The position numbers and the translations under genes are program-made. Positions 53,175-62,235 of a stretch of DNA of 64,000 nt are shown here, in pieces. Source of the DNA: a gamma proteobacterium HdN1 (lineage in GTDB: Bacteria > Pseudomonadota > Gammaproteobacteria > Pseudomonadales > Ketobacteraceae); assembly GCA_000198515.1 (NCBI GenBank), contig FP929140.1, positions 1 to 64,000 of the forward strand, read 5' to 3'. The notes below the pieces were generated by a model. The model made no database searches. It was given only the letters and a program-made list of their open reading frames with translations, and was not told the origin of the DNA. Numbering within the stretch: position 1 is the stretch's first letter; the number at the start of each line of letters is the position of its first letter.

Positions 53175-53527
53175 CGTACAACTCCTAAATGCATGAAAGA
53201 ACCGAACGCAGGTGCGCTCGGTTGTGGGTTTTACGGGGCAAACCCTTTGCCAGAAAGGTAAAGGTGTGCGGGATACATGGTGTGTCAGTGTATGGGGCTT
53301 CTCTTACATAAAAAAGTAATAAATTGGAATACTGATATGCCGAATCGTAAATAGCGGATCTGCTGGATGCCGCTTAGCCTCACGTTGCAGAGGAGCTAAG
53401 GTGTGGAGAGGAGCTAAGGCGTAGGGTACTTTACGCGGCCAACATTACAAACTTGTAATCTGGCCGCAAGCTGGCTGTCACCTTGGTTTGTTAGCCTGAC
53501 TCTTATGAATCGTAAGAGGATGAAGAG
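53175..53527. other. Divergent promoter region, FadL-like gene / metal-efflux operon
   Basis: This 353-bp region has no gene. It contains an 18-bp direct repeat (53389-53406 and 53407-53424, beginning AGAGGAGCTAAGG) and the perfect inverted repeat at 53444-53459. I could not assign a confident -10/-35 pair. Confidence 0.6.
53444..53459. promoter_or_regulatory. CusR/CopR-type regulator box
   Basis: ATTACAA, a 2-base spacer and TTGTAAT form a perfect inverted repeat. The half-site and 2-base spacing resemble the CusR box of E. coli (TGACAA-NN-TTGTCA). It lies 68 bases upstream of the efflux operon and is the likely target of the regulator at 51164-51838. Confidence 0.72.
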
Positions 53528-54772
53528 ATGAGGTGGGGCGGCGCGAAAATTAGTTTGCAACAGGTGGCGCTGGCACTATGGGTGCTGGCGTCGCCGGTGT
53601 TGGCGGCTGATGAGCCCGCGCAGCGCTGGGAAGCGCTGCTGGGCGCTGCGCAGAAGCTTGCAACAGAAACGGTGCGCATTGCTGGAGATGAGAAGGTGCA
53701 GGCGGCGCGGGCACGAGAGGCGGCTCGTTGGTTGCCGCAGGCACCGGAGTTGAGCGTAAGCCATCGTACCGATCAATGGCTCTCTGACCTCGGTGGCCGA
53801 GAGTGGGAAGTGGAACTGGCTGCGCCCCTCTGGCAGCGTGGCCAGCGTAGTACGCTGCAAAAGTTGAGCTCGGATGGTCTGCGTTTGCTGGAAGCAGAAA
53901 AGGCTCGGCTGGAATGGTCGCTCGCGCAGAAACTGAATGAGGCAGTGTGGTTGGTGCGCGAGCAGGGTGCGAAATTACAGGCTGCGCAAGCGCGCTTTGC
54001 GGTGGCAGAGAAATTGTCTGCCGATGTGCAGCGTCGTGTGGCCGCAGGAGATTTAGCCGAAACGGACGGCTTGTTGGCCCAAGGTGAACGCCTTGCTGCA
54101 CTCGCGGAGCAAGAAGATGCGCGCGTGGCGTTACAGGGCGCGCGTGCGCAGCTTGGTTTGCTCGTTGGAAGTTCGAACGTGGAGCTACCGCGCACCGATT
54201 TCCGTAGCGTGGACCGCGAGGCGCCACACTTTTCTTATGAAAATCACCCCCGTTGGCAAGAAGCGCATGCGCGCTTCGCAATTGCGCGTTTGGAGTTTGA
54301 AAACACCCGCTTCGGCGGCGAGCCTGTTAAGGCAGGAATTTCTTGGACGCAATCGAAAGACACGTCGGATGAAGTTGCGCAGCGCATGGTGGGCGTTTCA
54401 GTCAGCATTCCGCTGGGTGGCCAGTCTCGGCAGGCGTTGTCGCGCGCAGAAGCAAATACCGCGATGGTCAGCCAGGAGGTAGAGCTGGCGCGGCTGCGTG
54501 CGGCGTTGACGGCAACTTTTGAGCAGGCGATACGTGCGCGCTCCAGTGCGGCGAGACAAGCTGAGCAGATTGCAGAACAGCTCGCGCTTAGCGAACGAAC
54601 CGTAGCGCTTTCTAAGCGTGCTTTTGAGGTGGGTGAGCTGGATTTACCCGCGTGGCTGCGTTTGCAGCAATCGGCCTCTGAAATTGCGTTGCAGAGCGAG
54701 CTTAAGAGTATTTCGTTAAGCCGCTACGAATTTGATCTACGGCTGGCGCAGGGGCAGATTCCATGGAGATAG
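53528..54772 (+). CDS. Outer membrane factor of a heavy-metal RND system (CzcC/TolC-like)
   Basis: The product has 414 residues with an N-terminal signal peptide (ALWVLASPVLAADEP). The rest is long helical coiled-coil repeats with two TolC-like halves. Near residue 295, GVSVSIPLGGQSRQALSRAEAN is the second-half hinge, and the end LPAWLRLQQSASEIALQSELK is typical. It should form the outer-membrane tunnel of the pump. ATG 53528 follows GAAGAG. Its end overlaps the next gene by 10 bases. Confidence 0.85.
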   Translation: MRWGGAKISLQQVALALWVLASPVLAADEPAQRWEALLGAAQKLATETVRIAGDEKVQAARAREAARWLPQAPELSVSHRTDQWLSDLGGREWEVELAAPLWQRGQRSTLQKLSSDGLRLLEAEKARLEWSLAQKLNEAVWLVREQGAKLQAAQARFAVAEKLSADVQRRVAAGDLAETDGLLAQGERLAALAEQEDARVALQGARAQLGLLVGSSNVELPRTDFRSVDREAPHFSYENHPRWQEAHARFAIARLEFENTRFGGEPVKAGISWTQSKDTSDEVAQRMVGVSVSIPLGGQSRQALSRAEANTAMVSQEVELARLRAALTATFEQAIRARSSAARQAEQIAEQLALSERTVALSKRAFEVGELDLPAWLRLQQSASEIALQSELKSISLSRYEFDLRLAQGQIPWR

Positions 54773-56244
54773 CAAGGGTGGAGCAGAACAATCTACGGCG
54801 TTTTGCGTGGCTCACAGTGATTGCGGTGATTGCCGGTGCGGGGTTTTTTTGGATGCCGCAAATTGCGTTGGCGCATGGTGACGAAGATCACGGCGAGGCT
54901 GCGCCGCAGATGGCGCAGGGGCCGCTTTTGCCGAGGTTTTCTGCAAGCTCAGACGCGCTGGAAGTTGTGGGCGTGCTGCGTGGCAAGGAGGTAGATCTGT
55001 TTGTCGATAACGCCAAAACCAATGCGCCGGTAAGTGGTTTGTCGATTGAAATTAGTGCGGATGAGTTTAGCGTGCGCGCGACGGAAGTTGCTGCGGGTGA
55101 ATATCGCGCCGAGTTGTCTTGGCTTGGAAAGCCGGATCACTATCCGCTGATTTTCGTCGTAGATGGTGAGATGGAGGGCGATGCGTTCTCTGATTTGTTA
55201 GAGGCAACGCTGGATTCTGTCGATATGCCTGCGCTTATTACCCCTGCAATGACGAAGCCCGCATCAATGCGGCTGGCGGATGGGCAAGTTGCGATGTACA
55301 AGGCTACGCAACATCTGCTTGGCATTCGCACGTTGCCTGCGCGATTTGAAGATACGCGCCGCGCGATTGCGCTCAACGGCAAGGTGATTGCCGACCCGAC
55401 AGCGAGTGGTGTTGTGCAGACGATACAAGCGGGGCGCATTGGCGCTCCCGAAGCGGGATTCCCTGTGCTTGGACAGCGTGTGAAAGCGGGAGAGGTGCTT
55501 GCGTGGTTGGAACCTGCAATTAGCTCGTTAGAGCGTGCCAATCAGGAAGCCGCGCTTGCCGAGCTAGATGCCCAGTTGAAACTTGCGCATTCTCGCAGTG
55601 CTCGCCTTGAAAGCTTGAGGGGCAGTGTGCCAAACAAGGAAATCGAAGCGGCAAAAGTCGAAGTGCATGGCCTTGAGCAGAGGCGTCGCGCGCTGGCGGC
55701 CTCGGTTGGGCAGAGAGAAGTCTTGCGCGCACCGATGGATGGCGTGATCGGCACCGCAAATGTGGTTGTTGGACAAGTGGTGAATGCTGGCGACACACTG
55801 TTTACCCTGCTTCAGCCCAATCGCTTGTGGGTGGAGTCACTTGCCTACGATGCTAGCCCACTCCAGAAAAGCGCAGCTGCTCGCAGTGAGGGCGTTACGT
55901 TTTCGCTTGCTGAGATCAGCCGAGGCGCTGTGTTGCAGGATCAGGCGGTACCAATTTTGTATCGGATTTTGCCGCCCGTTCCTGCGATTCCGGTGGGCCA
56001 GCCTGTGACGGTGCTTGCGGAATCGCAAACGCAGGTGAATGGCGTGATTGTTCCCAGCGAAGCGTTGATGCGTAACGGCCAAGGTGAGTGGATCGTATGG
56101 CTGCACGATGCTGCGGAGCGTTTTCGGCCGATGTTGGTGCAATGGGAAGCGCTGGATGGTGCGCGTAGTTTGGTTCGCAAAGGGCTGCATGAGGGGGATC
56201 GCGTTGTGATCCGCGGTGCCGCCAGTTTAAGCCAAGTGCGGTAG
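54763..56244 (+). CDS. Periplasmic adaptor of a heavy-metal RND system (CzcB/CusB-like)
   Basis: The product has 493 residues. A membrane anchor (LTVIAVIAGAGFFWMPQIALA) is followed by a His/Asp/Glu-rich segment AHGDEDHGE that could bind metal. An N-terminal beta domain of ~110 residues precedes the usual barrel, hairpin and lipoyl-like regions (FPVLGQRVKAGEVLAWLEPA; RAPMDGVIGTANVVVGQVVNAGDTLF). The extra N-terminal domain is seen in metal-specific adaptors. It bridges pump and outer-membrane factor. It overlaps the upstream gene by 10 bases. Confidence 0.87.
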   Translation: MEIARVEQNNLRRFAWLTVIAVIAGAGFFWMPQIALAHGDEDHGEAAPQMAQGPLLPRFSASSDALEVVGVLRGKEVDLFVDNAKTNAPVSGLSIEISADEFSVRATEVAAGEYRAELSWLGKPDHYPLIFVVDGEMEGDAFSDLLEATLDSVDMPALITPAMTKPASMRLADGQVAMYKATQHLLGIRTLPARFEDTRRAIALNGKVIADPTASGVVQTIQAGRIGAPEAGFPVLGQRVKAGEVLAWLEPAISSLERANQEAALAELDAQLKLAHSRSARLESLRGSVPNKEIEAAKVEVHGLEQRRRALAASVGQREVLRAPMDGVIGTANVVVGQVVNAGDTLFTLLQPNRLWVESLAYDASPLQKSAAARSEGVTFSLAEISRGAVLQDQAVPILYRILPPVPAIPVGQPVTVLAESQTQVNGVIVPSEALMRNGQGEWIVWLHDAAERFRPMLVQWEALDGARSLVRKGLHEGDRVVIRGAASLSQVR

Positions 56245-56252
56245 GAGTCAGC

Positions 56253-59200
56253 ATGTTTCGGCAAATCGTACGAATCAGCTTGCAGCAACGTGGAATTGTT
56301 TTGGCGCTCGCGCTGTTGCTGATGATTTATGGCGGGATAACGCTTTCCAAGATGCCGGTGGATGTGTTCCCTGATCTCAACCGCCCGACGGTAACGGTGA
56401 TGACCGAAGCGCCGGGAATGGCGCCGGAAGAAATCGAGCAGCGCATTACCTTTCCGCTAGAAACTGCGTTGAATGGGATGCCAGGCGTTTCACGCGTGCG
56501 CTCGGTCTCGGGCATTGGGCTTGCGGTCGTGTACGTGGAGTTCGAGTGGGGAACGGATTTATTTCGCAATCGCCAGCAGGTGGCGGAGCGATTGACGCTT
56601 GTGAATGAGCAAATGCCCAAGGGCGTGGTGCCTCAATTGGGGCCGGTTTCTTCCATCATGGGGGAGGTTCTACTGGTGGCGATTGCCAGTGAGGGCGCAT
56701 CCCCCATGGATCTACGCGCCTTCGCAGATTGGACGTTGCGCCCGCAGCTGTTGACCATTCCAGGGATTGCGCAGGTGATTCCGATGGGTGGGGAGATTCG
56801 CCAGTACCGCATCACGCCCGATTTGATTCGCATGCAGGCGCTTAACGTCAGCCTTGAGGAGCTGGAGTTGGCGCTGGCAAAACTTGGTGACAATTCCAGT
56901 GGTGGATTTCTGGATCATATGGGGCGCGAGTATTTAATTCGCAATTTGGCGCGCACCACCAAGCTAGAAGACATGCGTAACTTGGTGATTGGCCATGAAG
57001 ATACGCACCCAGTGCTGTTGCGCCAGGTGGCTGAGGTAGATTTCGCCGCTGCAAATAAACGTGGCGATGCGGGATTTAACGGCAAGCCTGCGGTGATTCT
57101 TTCCGTTCAGAAGCAACCGGATGGGGATACTACTGCACTTACGCAAAAGGTGGAGCACGTGCTTGCAGAAATGGCAAGCCGGCTTCCTGAAGGGGTGGGC
57201 AAGCCTGCCGTGTTGTTTCGTCAAGCGAATTTTATCGAGGCTTCGATTGATAACGTCGAAACTGCGCTTCGTGATGGCGCCATTATGGTCGCAGTGGTGC
57301 TGTTGCTGTTCTTGTTAAATGTGCGCACGACGGTGATTTCATTGGTTGCGATTCCTTTGTCGGTGTTAACAAGTGCGCTCGTGTTTCACTGGATGGGGCT
57401 CACGATCAACACGATGACGTTGGGTGGCCTTGCAATCGCGATTGGAGAGTTGGTGGATGATGCGGTAGTCGGAGTGGAGAACACGATGCGACGCCTTCGC
57501 CAAGAGCCGAGTGCGAATCTGGTTCGTACCTTGGAGATCGTTCTGGATGCTTCCGTAGAAGTGCGTTCTGCGATTGTGTACGCAACCTTGATTATCGTGT
57601 TGGTGTTTATCCCGCTGTTTGCGTTGCCCGGAATGGAAGGGCGGCTGTTCGTGCCGTTGGGTATTGCGTATATCGTTTCGATTCTGGCCAGCATGTTGGT
57701 ATCAATGACGGTCACGCCAGTGCTTTCGTATTACTTGCTTCCTGCGACGATCAAAAAATCGCTGGCGGCGGGGAAGGTCGAAGGGGATAGCCCGTTGGTT
57801 CGCGTGTTGAAGCGCGCAGATCGGCACGTTTTGACGGCATCGTTTCAGCATCCCCGCTATGTGTTGGCGTGTGCTGCGCTGAGTGTGGTTGCCGCAGCGG
57901 CGTTAGTGCCGAGTTTTCCACGGGCTTTTCTGCCCGCGTTTAATGAAGGCACCTTAACGATTGGTGTGTTACTACATCCGGGCACTTCCCTATCGGAATC
58001 GAATCGCATTGGCAGCTTGGCCGAGGCGCTGATTCTGGAGGTTCCTGAAGTGTCGCAGGTGGGGCGGCGCACGGGGCGTGCGGAGCTGGATGAGCACGCT
58101 GAGGGGGTGCATTCCAGCGAAATAGAAGTGGATCTAAAACCTTCTGAGCGCAGCCGTGATGAAATTATGGCGGATATTCGCCAGCGTCTGACTGTGCTTC
58201 CTGCGAGTGTGAGCATCGGGCAGCCGATTTCGCACCGGCTGGATCATCTGCTATCGGGCGTGCGGGCGCAGATCGCGCTGAAAATTTATGGCGATGATCT
58301 GGATACGCTGCGTGGTTTGGCAGATGGGTTGCAGCAGAAAATGGCGAGAATTCCTGGGCTTGTGGATCTGCAGGTTGAAAAGCAGGTGTTGATTCCGCAG
58401 CAGCAGGTGCATCTTGATTATTCACGGGCAGCGAGCTTAGGCGTTACGCCAGGTGCAATTGTGCAAGCCTTGGAAACACTGGTTGCCGGTGCCACGCTGG
58501 GCGAGGTGATGGATGGGCAGCAGCGCTTTGAAATTGTGCTGCGCGTTGCCGATGCGGATCGCACTTTGCAGGGCCTTTCGCGCTTATTGATTGAAACGCC
58601 CAATGGCCGCGTTCCGCTCTCTCAAGTGGCCGACATTGAGGATGCGGTAGGCCCGAACCAGATCAGTCGTGATAACGGGCAAAGGCGCATTGTAATTTCG
58701 GCGAACAGCGATGGCCGCGATCTTGCCGCGTTGGTGGAGGAAATTCGGGAGTTGCTAGATCAGACATCGCTCCCACCGAGGTATTCGTTCTCGTTGGAAG
58801 GTCAGTTTCAGGCACAAGAGGAGGCGACTCGTGTGATTGCAGGATTAGCGCTCATTTCGCTCGCCCTGATCTGGCTTGTGCTCTATAGCCGCTACAAATC
58901 CACACGCTTGGCGTTAATGATCATGGGCAACATACCGATGGCGTTAGTGGGAAGTGTGGTCGCGCTCAAAATCACTGGTAATGCGCTTTCTGTAGCGAGC
59001 CTGATTGGCTTTATTACGCTGGCCGGTATCAGTACCCGCAACGGGATTCTGAAGATCAGCCATTACATTCACCTTGCGCGTTTTGAAGGTGAAACCTTCG
59101 GCAAGGAAATGGTGATTCGCGGCAGTCTGGAACGCTTAGTCCCGGTATTGATGACGGCGCTAGTCGCCGCGTTTGCCTTGCTTCCTCTGCTGTTTGAGGC

Positions 59201-59363
59201 AAGCGCGCCCGGCAAGGAAATTCTTTATCCGGTTGCGGTGGTGATTTTTGGTGGCCTGATCAGCTCCACATTGCTGGATACGGTGGTTACACCCGTCATG
59301 TTTTATCTGTGGGGTGAGAAGCCCCTGTTGGCATGTTTACAAGATCAAGATTCAAATCACTGA
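56253..59363 (+). CDS. Heavy-metal efflux RND pump (HME family, CzcA/CusA-like)
   Basis: The product has 1036 residues and the 12-helix RND layout, with the N-terminal PVDVFPDLNRPTVTVMTEAPGM typical of metal pumps. The helix-4 motif, which helps set metal specificity, reads AIAIGELVDDAVVGVEN. It differs from CzcA (DFGxxxDGAVVxxEN) and from CusA (AIGAMVDAAIVMIEN), so the substrate cannot be assigned. The operon is outer-membrane factor, adaptor, pump, His-rich protein, kinase. An ATG start 8 bases after the adaptor supports cotranslation. Confidence 0.9.
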   Translation: MFRQIVRISLQQRGIVLALALLLMIYGGITLSKMPVDVFPDLNRPTVTVMTEAPGMAPEEIEQRITFPLETALNGMPGVSRVRSVSGIGLAVVYVEFEWGTDLFRNRQQVAERLTLVNEQMPKGVVPQLGPVSSIMGEVLLVAIASEGASPMDLRAFADWTLRPQLLTIPGIAQVIPMGGEIRQYRITPDLIRMQALNVSLEELELALAKLGDNSSGGFLDHMGREYLIRNLARTTKLEDMRNLVIGHEDTHPVLLRQVAEVDFAAANKRGDAGFNGKPAVILSVQKQPDGDTTALTQKVEHVLAEMASRLPEGVGKPAVLFRQANFIEASIDNVETALRDGAIMVAVVLLLFLLNVRTTVISLVAIPLSVLTSALVFHWMGLTINTMTLGGLAIAIGELVDDAVVGVENTMRRLRQEPSANLVRTLEIVLDASVEVRSAIVYATLIIVLVFIPLFALPGMEGRLFVPLGIAYIVSILASMLVSMTVTPVLSYYLLPATIKKSLAAGKVEGDSPLVRVLKRADRHVLTASFQHPRYVLACAALSVVAAAALVPSFPRAFLPAFNEGTLTIGVLLHPGTSLSESNRIGSLAEALILEVPEVSQVGRRTGRAELDEHAEGVHSSEIEVDLKPSERSRDEIMADIRQRLTVLPASVSIGQPISHRLDHLLSGVRAQIALKIYGDDLDTLRGLADGLQQKMARIPGLVDLQVEKQVLIPQQQVHLDYSRAASLGVTPGAIVQALETLVAGATLGEVMDGQQRFEIVLRVADADRTLQGLSRLLIETPNGRVPLSQVADIEDAVGPNQISRDNGQRRIVISANSDGRDLAALVEEIRELLDQTSLPPRYSFSLEGQFQAQEEATRVIAGLALISLALIWLVLYSRYKSTRLALMIMGNIPMALVGSVVALKITGNALSVASLIGFITLAGISTRNGILKISHYIHLARFEGETFGKEMVIRGSLERLVPVLMTALVAAFALLPLLFEASAPGKEILYPVAVVIFGGLISSTLLDTVVTPVMFYLWGEKPLLACLQDQDSNH

Positions 59364-59374
59364 GGAGTAGATTT

Positions 59375-59845
59375 ATGAAAAGCTCACGTCTTTTTGCAAT
59401 GGTTGCAGGGGTTAGCGTTTCCGCCCTGCTGTCTGCGGGTTTAGCGTATGCGCACAGCAATGAATATCTCGCGACCATTACTGGGCCGCATGGTGGCATG
59501 GTGCGTATGGTAGGGCCTTCACACTTTGAGCTGGTGGTGACGCCGGCGGCTTTGCAGGTCTATGTGACGGACCATGGCGATAACGCGCGTTCTGTGGAAG
59601 GCGCAACCGGCAGCGTGATGATGCTAAGCGGAAAATCCAAACAGCAAATTGAATTGCAGCCAAAAGGCGGTAATCTAATGGAAGGCGCGGGGAGTTTTTC
59701 TGCAGACCAGACTTTTAAGGCCGTGGTAAAAATTCATCTTGCGGGCCAGCAGGTGGGGCAGGTGATGTTTGATTCCAGCGCTAAGGTAAGCCTGCAGGAA
59801 GGAGCGGCGATGTCAGGCGCAGATCATCATCACGGTTCACATTAA
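59375..59845 (+). CDS. Small periplasmic His-rich protein of the metal-efflux operon
   Basis: The product has 156 residues. A clear signal peptide (VAGVSVSALLSAGLAYAHS) is followed by a compact, mostly beta domain and a C-terminal ADHHHGSH tail that could bind metal. ATG 59375 follows GAGGAG by eight bases. It sits 11 bases after the pump and 9 before the kinase, so a metallochaperone or metal-sensing accessory role is plausible. I do not recognise a named family. Confidence 0.7.
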   Translation: MKSSRLFAMVAGVSVSALLSAGLAYAHSNEYLATITGPHGGMVRMVGPSHFELVVTPAALQVYVTDHGDNARSVEGATGSVMMLSGKSKQQIELQPKGGNLMEGAGSFSADQTFKAVVKIHLAGQQVGQVMFDSSAKVSLQEGAAMSGADHHHGSH

Positions 59846-59854
59846 GGTTTTGCA

Positions 59855-61243
59855 TTGAATACCTCCATCACAAGCAGGATTAGCCTACTGTTTTCCACTC
59901 TGGCGGTGCTTGTTCTGCTGGCGATGGGGTACGTAATTAACGCCTCGGTGGAGCATCATTTTGAAGTGCAAGATCGTATGGCATTGGAGGGTAAGCTTGC
60001 CCTCTTACAGCATTTGCTGGCGGAACCAAGTTTGGATGTCGCGTCGAATCTCTCTTTACATGAGCGCATTGACGATGCGCTCGTTGGGCACCATGAATTG
60101 GTTTTAAGGCTAGAAGCAACGAACGGCACGCTGGTTTTTGAATCCTCTCATGCGCCGCCAAACGCCTTCCTAGAAGGGGTTTTTGAGCCCTATAGTGAAG
60201 GCGCTTTCCAGCTTCATGATCTTTCGTTGGAACATCATCGGTTTCGCGCAGTGATGGTGTTGATAAGTGCGCCGGTCAGCGGAGAGAATTATCGGGTTTT
60301 TCTGGCGATTGATCGCAGCATTCACGATACGTTTCTGGAGAATTTTCATCAGCAATTGATTGCGGTCGGAGCGTTGGGGCTTGCGTTGATCTGCCTGTTT
60401 GGGTGGCTCGCAACCCGCCATGGATTACGCCCTTTGACAAGTATGGCACAGGTGGCGGAGGGAATTTCTGCGCAGAAAATTCAGGCGCGTCTGCCGATGA
60501 GGCACCTGCCTGCCGAGCTGCATTCGCTTGGAAATTCGTTCAATGAAATGCTAGATAGGCTCGAAGCTGCGTTGGCTCGCCTGAATGATTTTTCGAGCGA
60601 TATTGCCCACGAGCTTCGCACGCCGATTACCAATCTGATGACGCAGGTGCAAGTGTCGCTCTCGCGCGATCGCAGTGCAGAAGAATATCGGGAAGTACTC
60701 TATTCCAGCATGGAGGAATATGAACGCCTCGCCGCCATGATCAGCGATATGCTGTTTTTGGCGAAATCGGATAACGACCAGATTGTGCCGCGCCAAGAGG
60801 CGCTGGACCTGCGCCGTGAAGTCGATGCGCTTTTTGAATTTTATGAACCGCTCGCCTCGGAGCGCGGGCTGCAGCTGGCCTGTACGGGTGAGGCAAAGCT
60901 GTGGGGGGGTCGCCTGATGTTGCAACGTGCCATCGGCAATTTGCTTTCCAACGCCGTTCGCTATGCCTACGCAGATAGCGTGATTGAAGTTTTGCTGCGG
61001 CAAGCGGGCGCGAGTGTGAGCATTGAGTTAAGCAATCAAGGGGATACGATTCCACCCGAAACCCTCTCCCAGCTTTTCTCGCGCTTTTATCGTGCCGATG
61101 CGGCGCGCCATCGAAGCGACGAGGGGGCAGGGCTTGGGCTGGCGATCACGCGCTCGATTGTGCTGGCCCATCGCGGTTCGATTACGGTTCGCTCCGAACA
61201 GGGGGTGACCCGATTTGAGATTTTACTGCCAAGCGGCGGTTGA
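59855..61243 (+). CDS. Heavy-metal sensor histidine kinase (CusS-like)
   Basis: The product has 462 residues. Two membrane helices (about 11-31 and 168-186) flank a periplasmic sensor region. HAMP follows, then DFSSDIAHELRTPITNL with phospho-acceptor His252, an N-box region (LLSNAVRYAYADS) and GAGLGLAITRSIVLAHRG. The start is TTG 59855 with AAGG about seven bases upstream. The sensor domain resembles CusS/CzcS. Its regulator is not adjacent but at 51164-51838. Confidence 0.88.
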   Translation: MNTSITSRISLLFSTLAVLVLLAMGYVINASVEHHFEVQDRMALEGKLALLQHLLAEPSLDVASNLSLHERIDDALVGHHELVLRLEATNGTLVFESSHAPPNAFLEGVFEPYSEGAFQLHDLSLEHHRFRAVMVLISAPVSGENYRVFLAIDRSIHDTFLENFHQQLIAVGALGLALICLFGWLATRHGLRPLTSMAQVAEGISAQKIQARLPMRHLPAELHSLGNSFNEMLDRLEAALARLNDFSSDIAHELRTPITNLMTQVQVSLSRDRSAEEYREVLYSSMEEYERLAAMISDMLFLAKSDNDQIVPRQEALDLRREVDALFEFYEPLASERGLQLACTGEAKLWGGRLMLQRAIGNLLSNAVRYAYADSVIEVLLRQAGASVSIELSNQGDTIPPETLSQLFSRFYRADAARHRSDEGAGLGLAITRSIVLAHRGSITVRSEQGVTRFEILLPSGG

Positions 61244-61344
61244 GTCGTCGCAGTTTTTCTTGAGATTTTTTAGCTGCGTTGCAAGGCGAAGTTTCTGGTA
61301 TTGTTGAAAGGATGTTCACCCACCAAGGATTAGGGATCCGTGTT

Positions 61345-61785
61345 ATGACCGCTGCTGATTATTGTTTACTGGCTGCAGGCGTTTTTTTTATGACGGGCCT
61401 GCTTACCGGCGTCTGGAAATACCGCAAGATGATGACTTCAGTGGATACGCTGGCGCCTGTGTATGTGGACATTGCTCACCGAGCAAGCTTGATGTATTCC
61501 TTTGCCGCAATCTTAATGCGTGAGTTTGTCCCCTATTCTCCGTTGGGTGAGACCGCTACAAGTTGGGCGGTAGGCATCCCACTGTTGTTTTTTGGCTCTG
61601 CGATCATCACCTATATTACCCACGGTTTTTTGCAGGATACCGAGAATCAATTGGCGCGGCCCCATGTGCTTGGCTCGGGCCACTTGCCGGGATTTTTGGT
61701 GCAGGGATATATGGTTGCGTTGATTGTGGGTGAGATTGGTGGGTTTGCGGTGCTGTTTTGGGGATTTTTGAAGGCGGTGCTGTAG
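61345..61785 (+). CDS. Small integral membrane protein of unknown function
   Basis: Not recognised. The product has 146 residues and four membrane helices (CLLAAGVFFMTGLLTG, RASLMYSFAAILM, AVGIPLLFFGSAIITYI, YMVALIVGEIGGFAVLFWGFL). ATG 61345 has a weak GGGAT ribosome binding site. An upstream in-frame ATG at 61312 is possible. It lies about 100 bases after the kinase gene. Confidence 0.65.
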   Translation: MTAADYCLLAAGVFFMTGLLTGVWKYRKMMTSVDTLAPVYVDIAHRASLMYSFAAILMREFVPYSPLGETATSWAVGIPLLFFGSAIITYITHGFLQDTENQLARPHVLGSGHLPGFLVQGYMVALIVGEIGGFAVLFWGFLKAVL

Positions 61786-61806
61786 CGTCGTTACTGAGAC
61801 TTTTTT

Positions 61807-62220
61807 GTGGCTTTAGAAATTAAAACTTTGCCGGAACACTTGCCTTGGGATGCAAGATCAACCCTGTTTGCGAACGGAAACCATACGTTTGTAGGCTTGG
61901 ACTGGCCTGAAGGAGTGAGCGCGGCCTATCAAACACGCTTGCTTTGGCGGCCTGCGCTTGCGCCGACATTGACGCTAGAACGCGACTACGCACAAGATGG
62001 GGATTTTGAGCGCTATCGCAGCGCTTATCGCCGCCAGCTCGCCGCGCATCCGGAATACTGGCAACCTCTCTTGGGCAACTTGGGGGCGCTGACCCTGTGG
62101 ACGGTTCAGCGCGACCTTGCTCACTCCCATGTCAGCCTGTTGGCGGATTGGCTGGAAGATGAATATGCAGAACAAGAGCCCCCCAGCTCTCCCGTCTGCT
62201 ACCGTGATTTGCCCCCGTAG
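61807..62220 (+). CDS. Uncharacterised small soluble protein
   Basis: Not recognised. The product has 137 residues with no membrane segment. It is acidic and Trp-rich, with a C-terminal helix LLADWLEDEYAEQEPPSSP. The start is GTG 61807, 21 bases after the membrane protein, so the two may be cotranscribed. Confidence 0.55.
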   Translation: MALEIKTLPEHLPWDARSTLFANGNHTFVGLDWPEGVSAAYQTRLLWRPALAPTLTLERDYAQDGDFERYRSAYRRQLAAHPEYWQPLLGNLGALTLWTVQRDLAHSHVSLLADWLEDEYAEQEPPSSPVCYRDLPP

Positions 62221-62235
62221 CCCCGCTACCCACCC

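Noticed and set aside
53550-54281. 243-residue minus-strand frame opposite the outer-membrane factor
   Set aside because: It is antisense to a well-supported TolC-like gene; its translation is Ala/Pro/Arg-rich with no signature.
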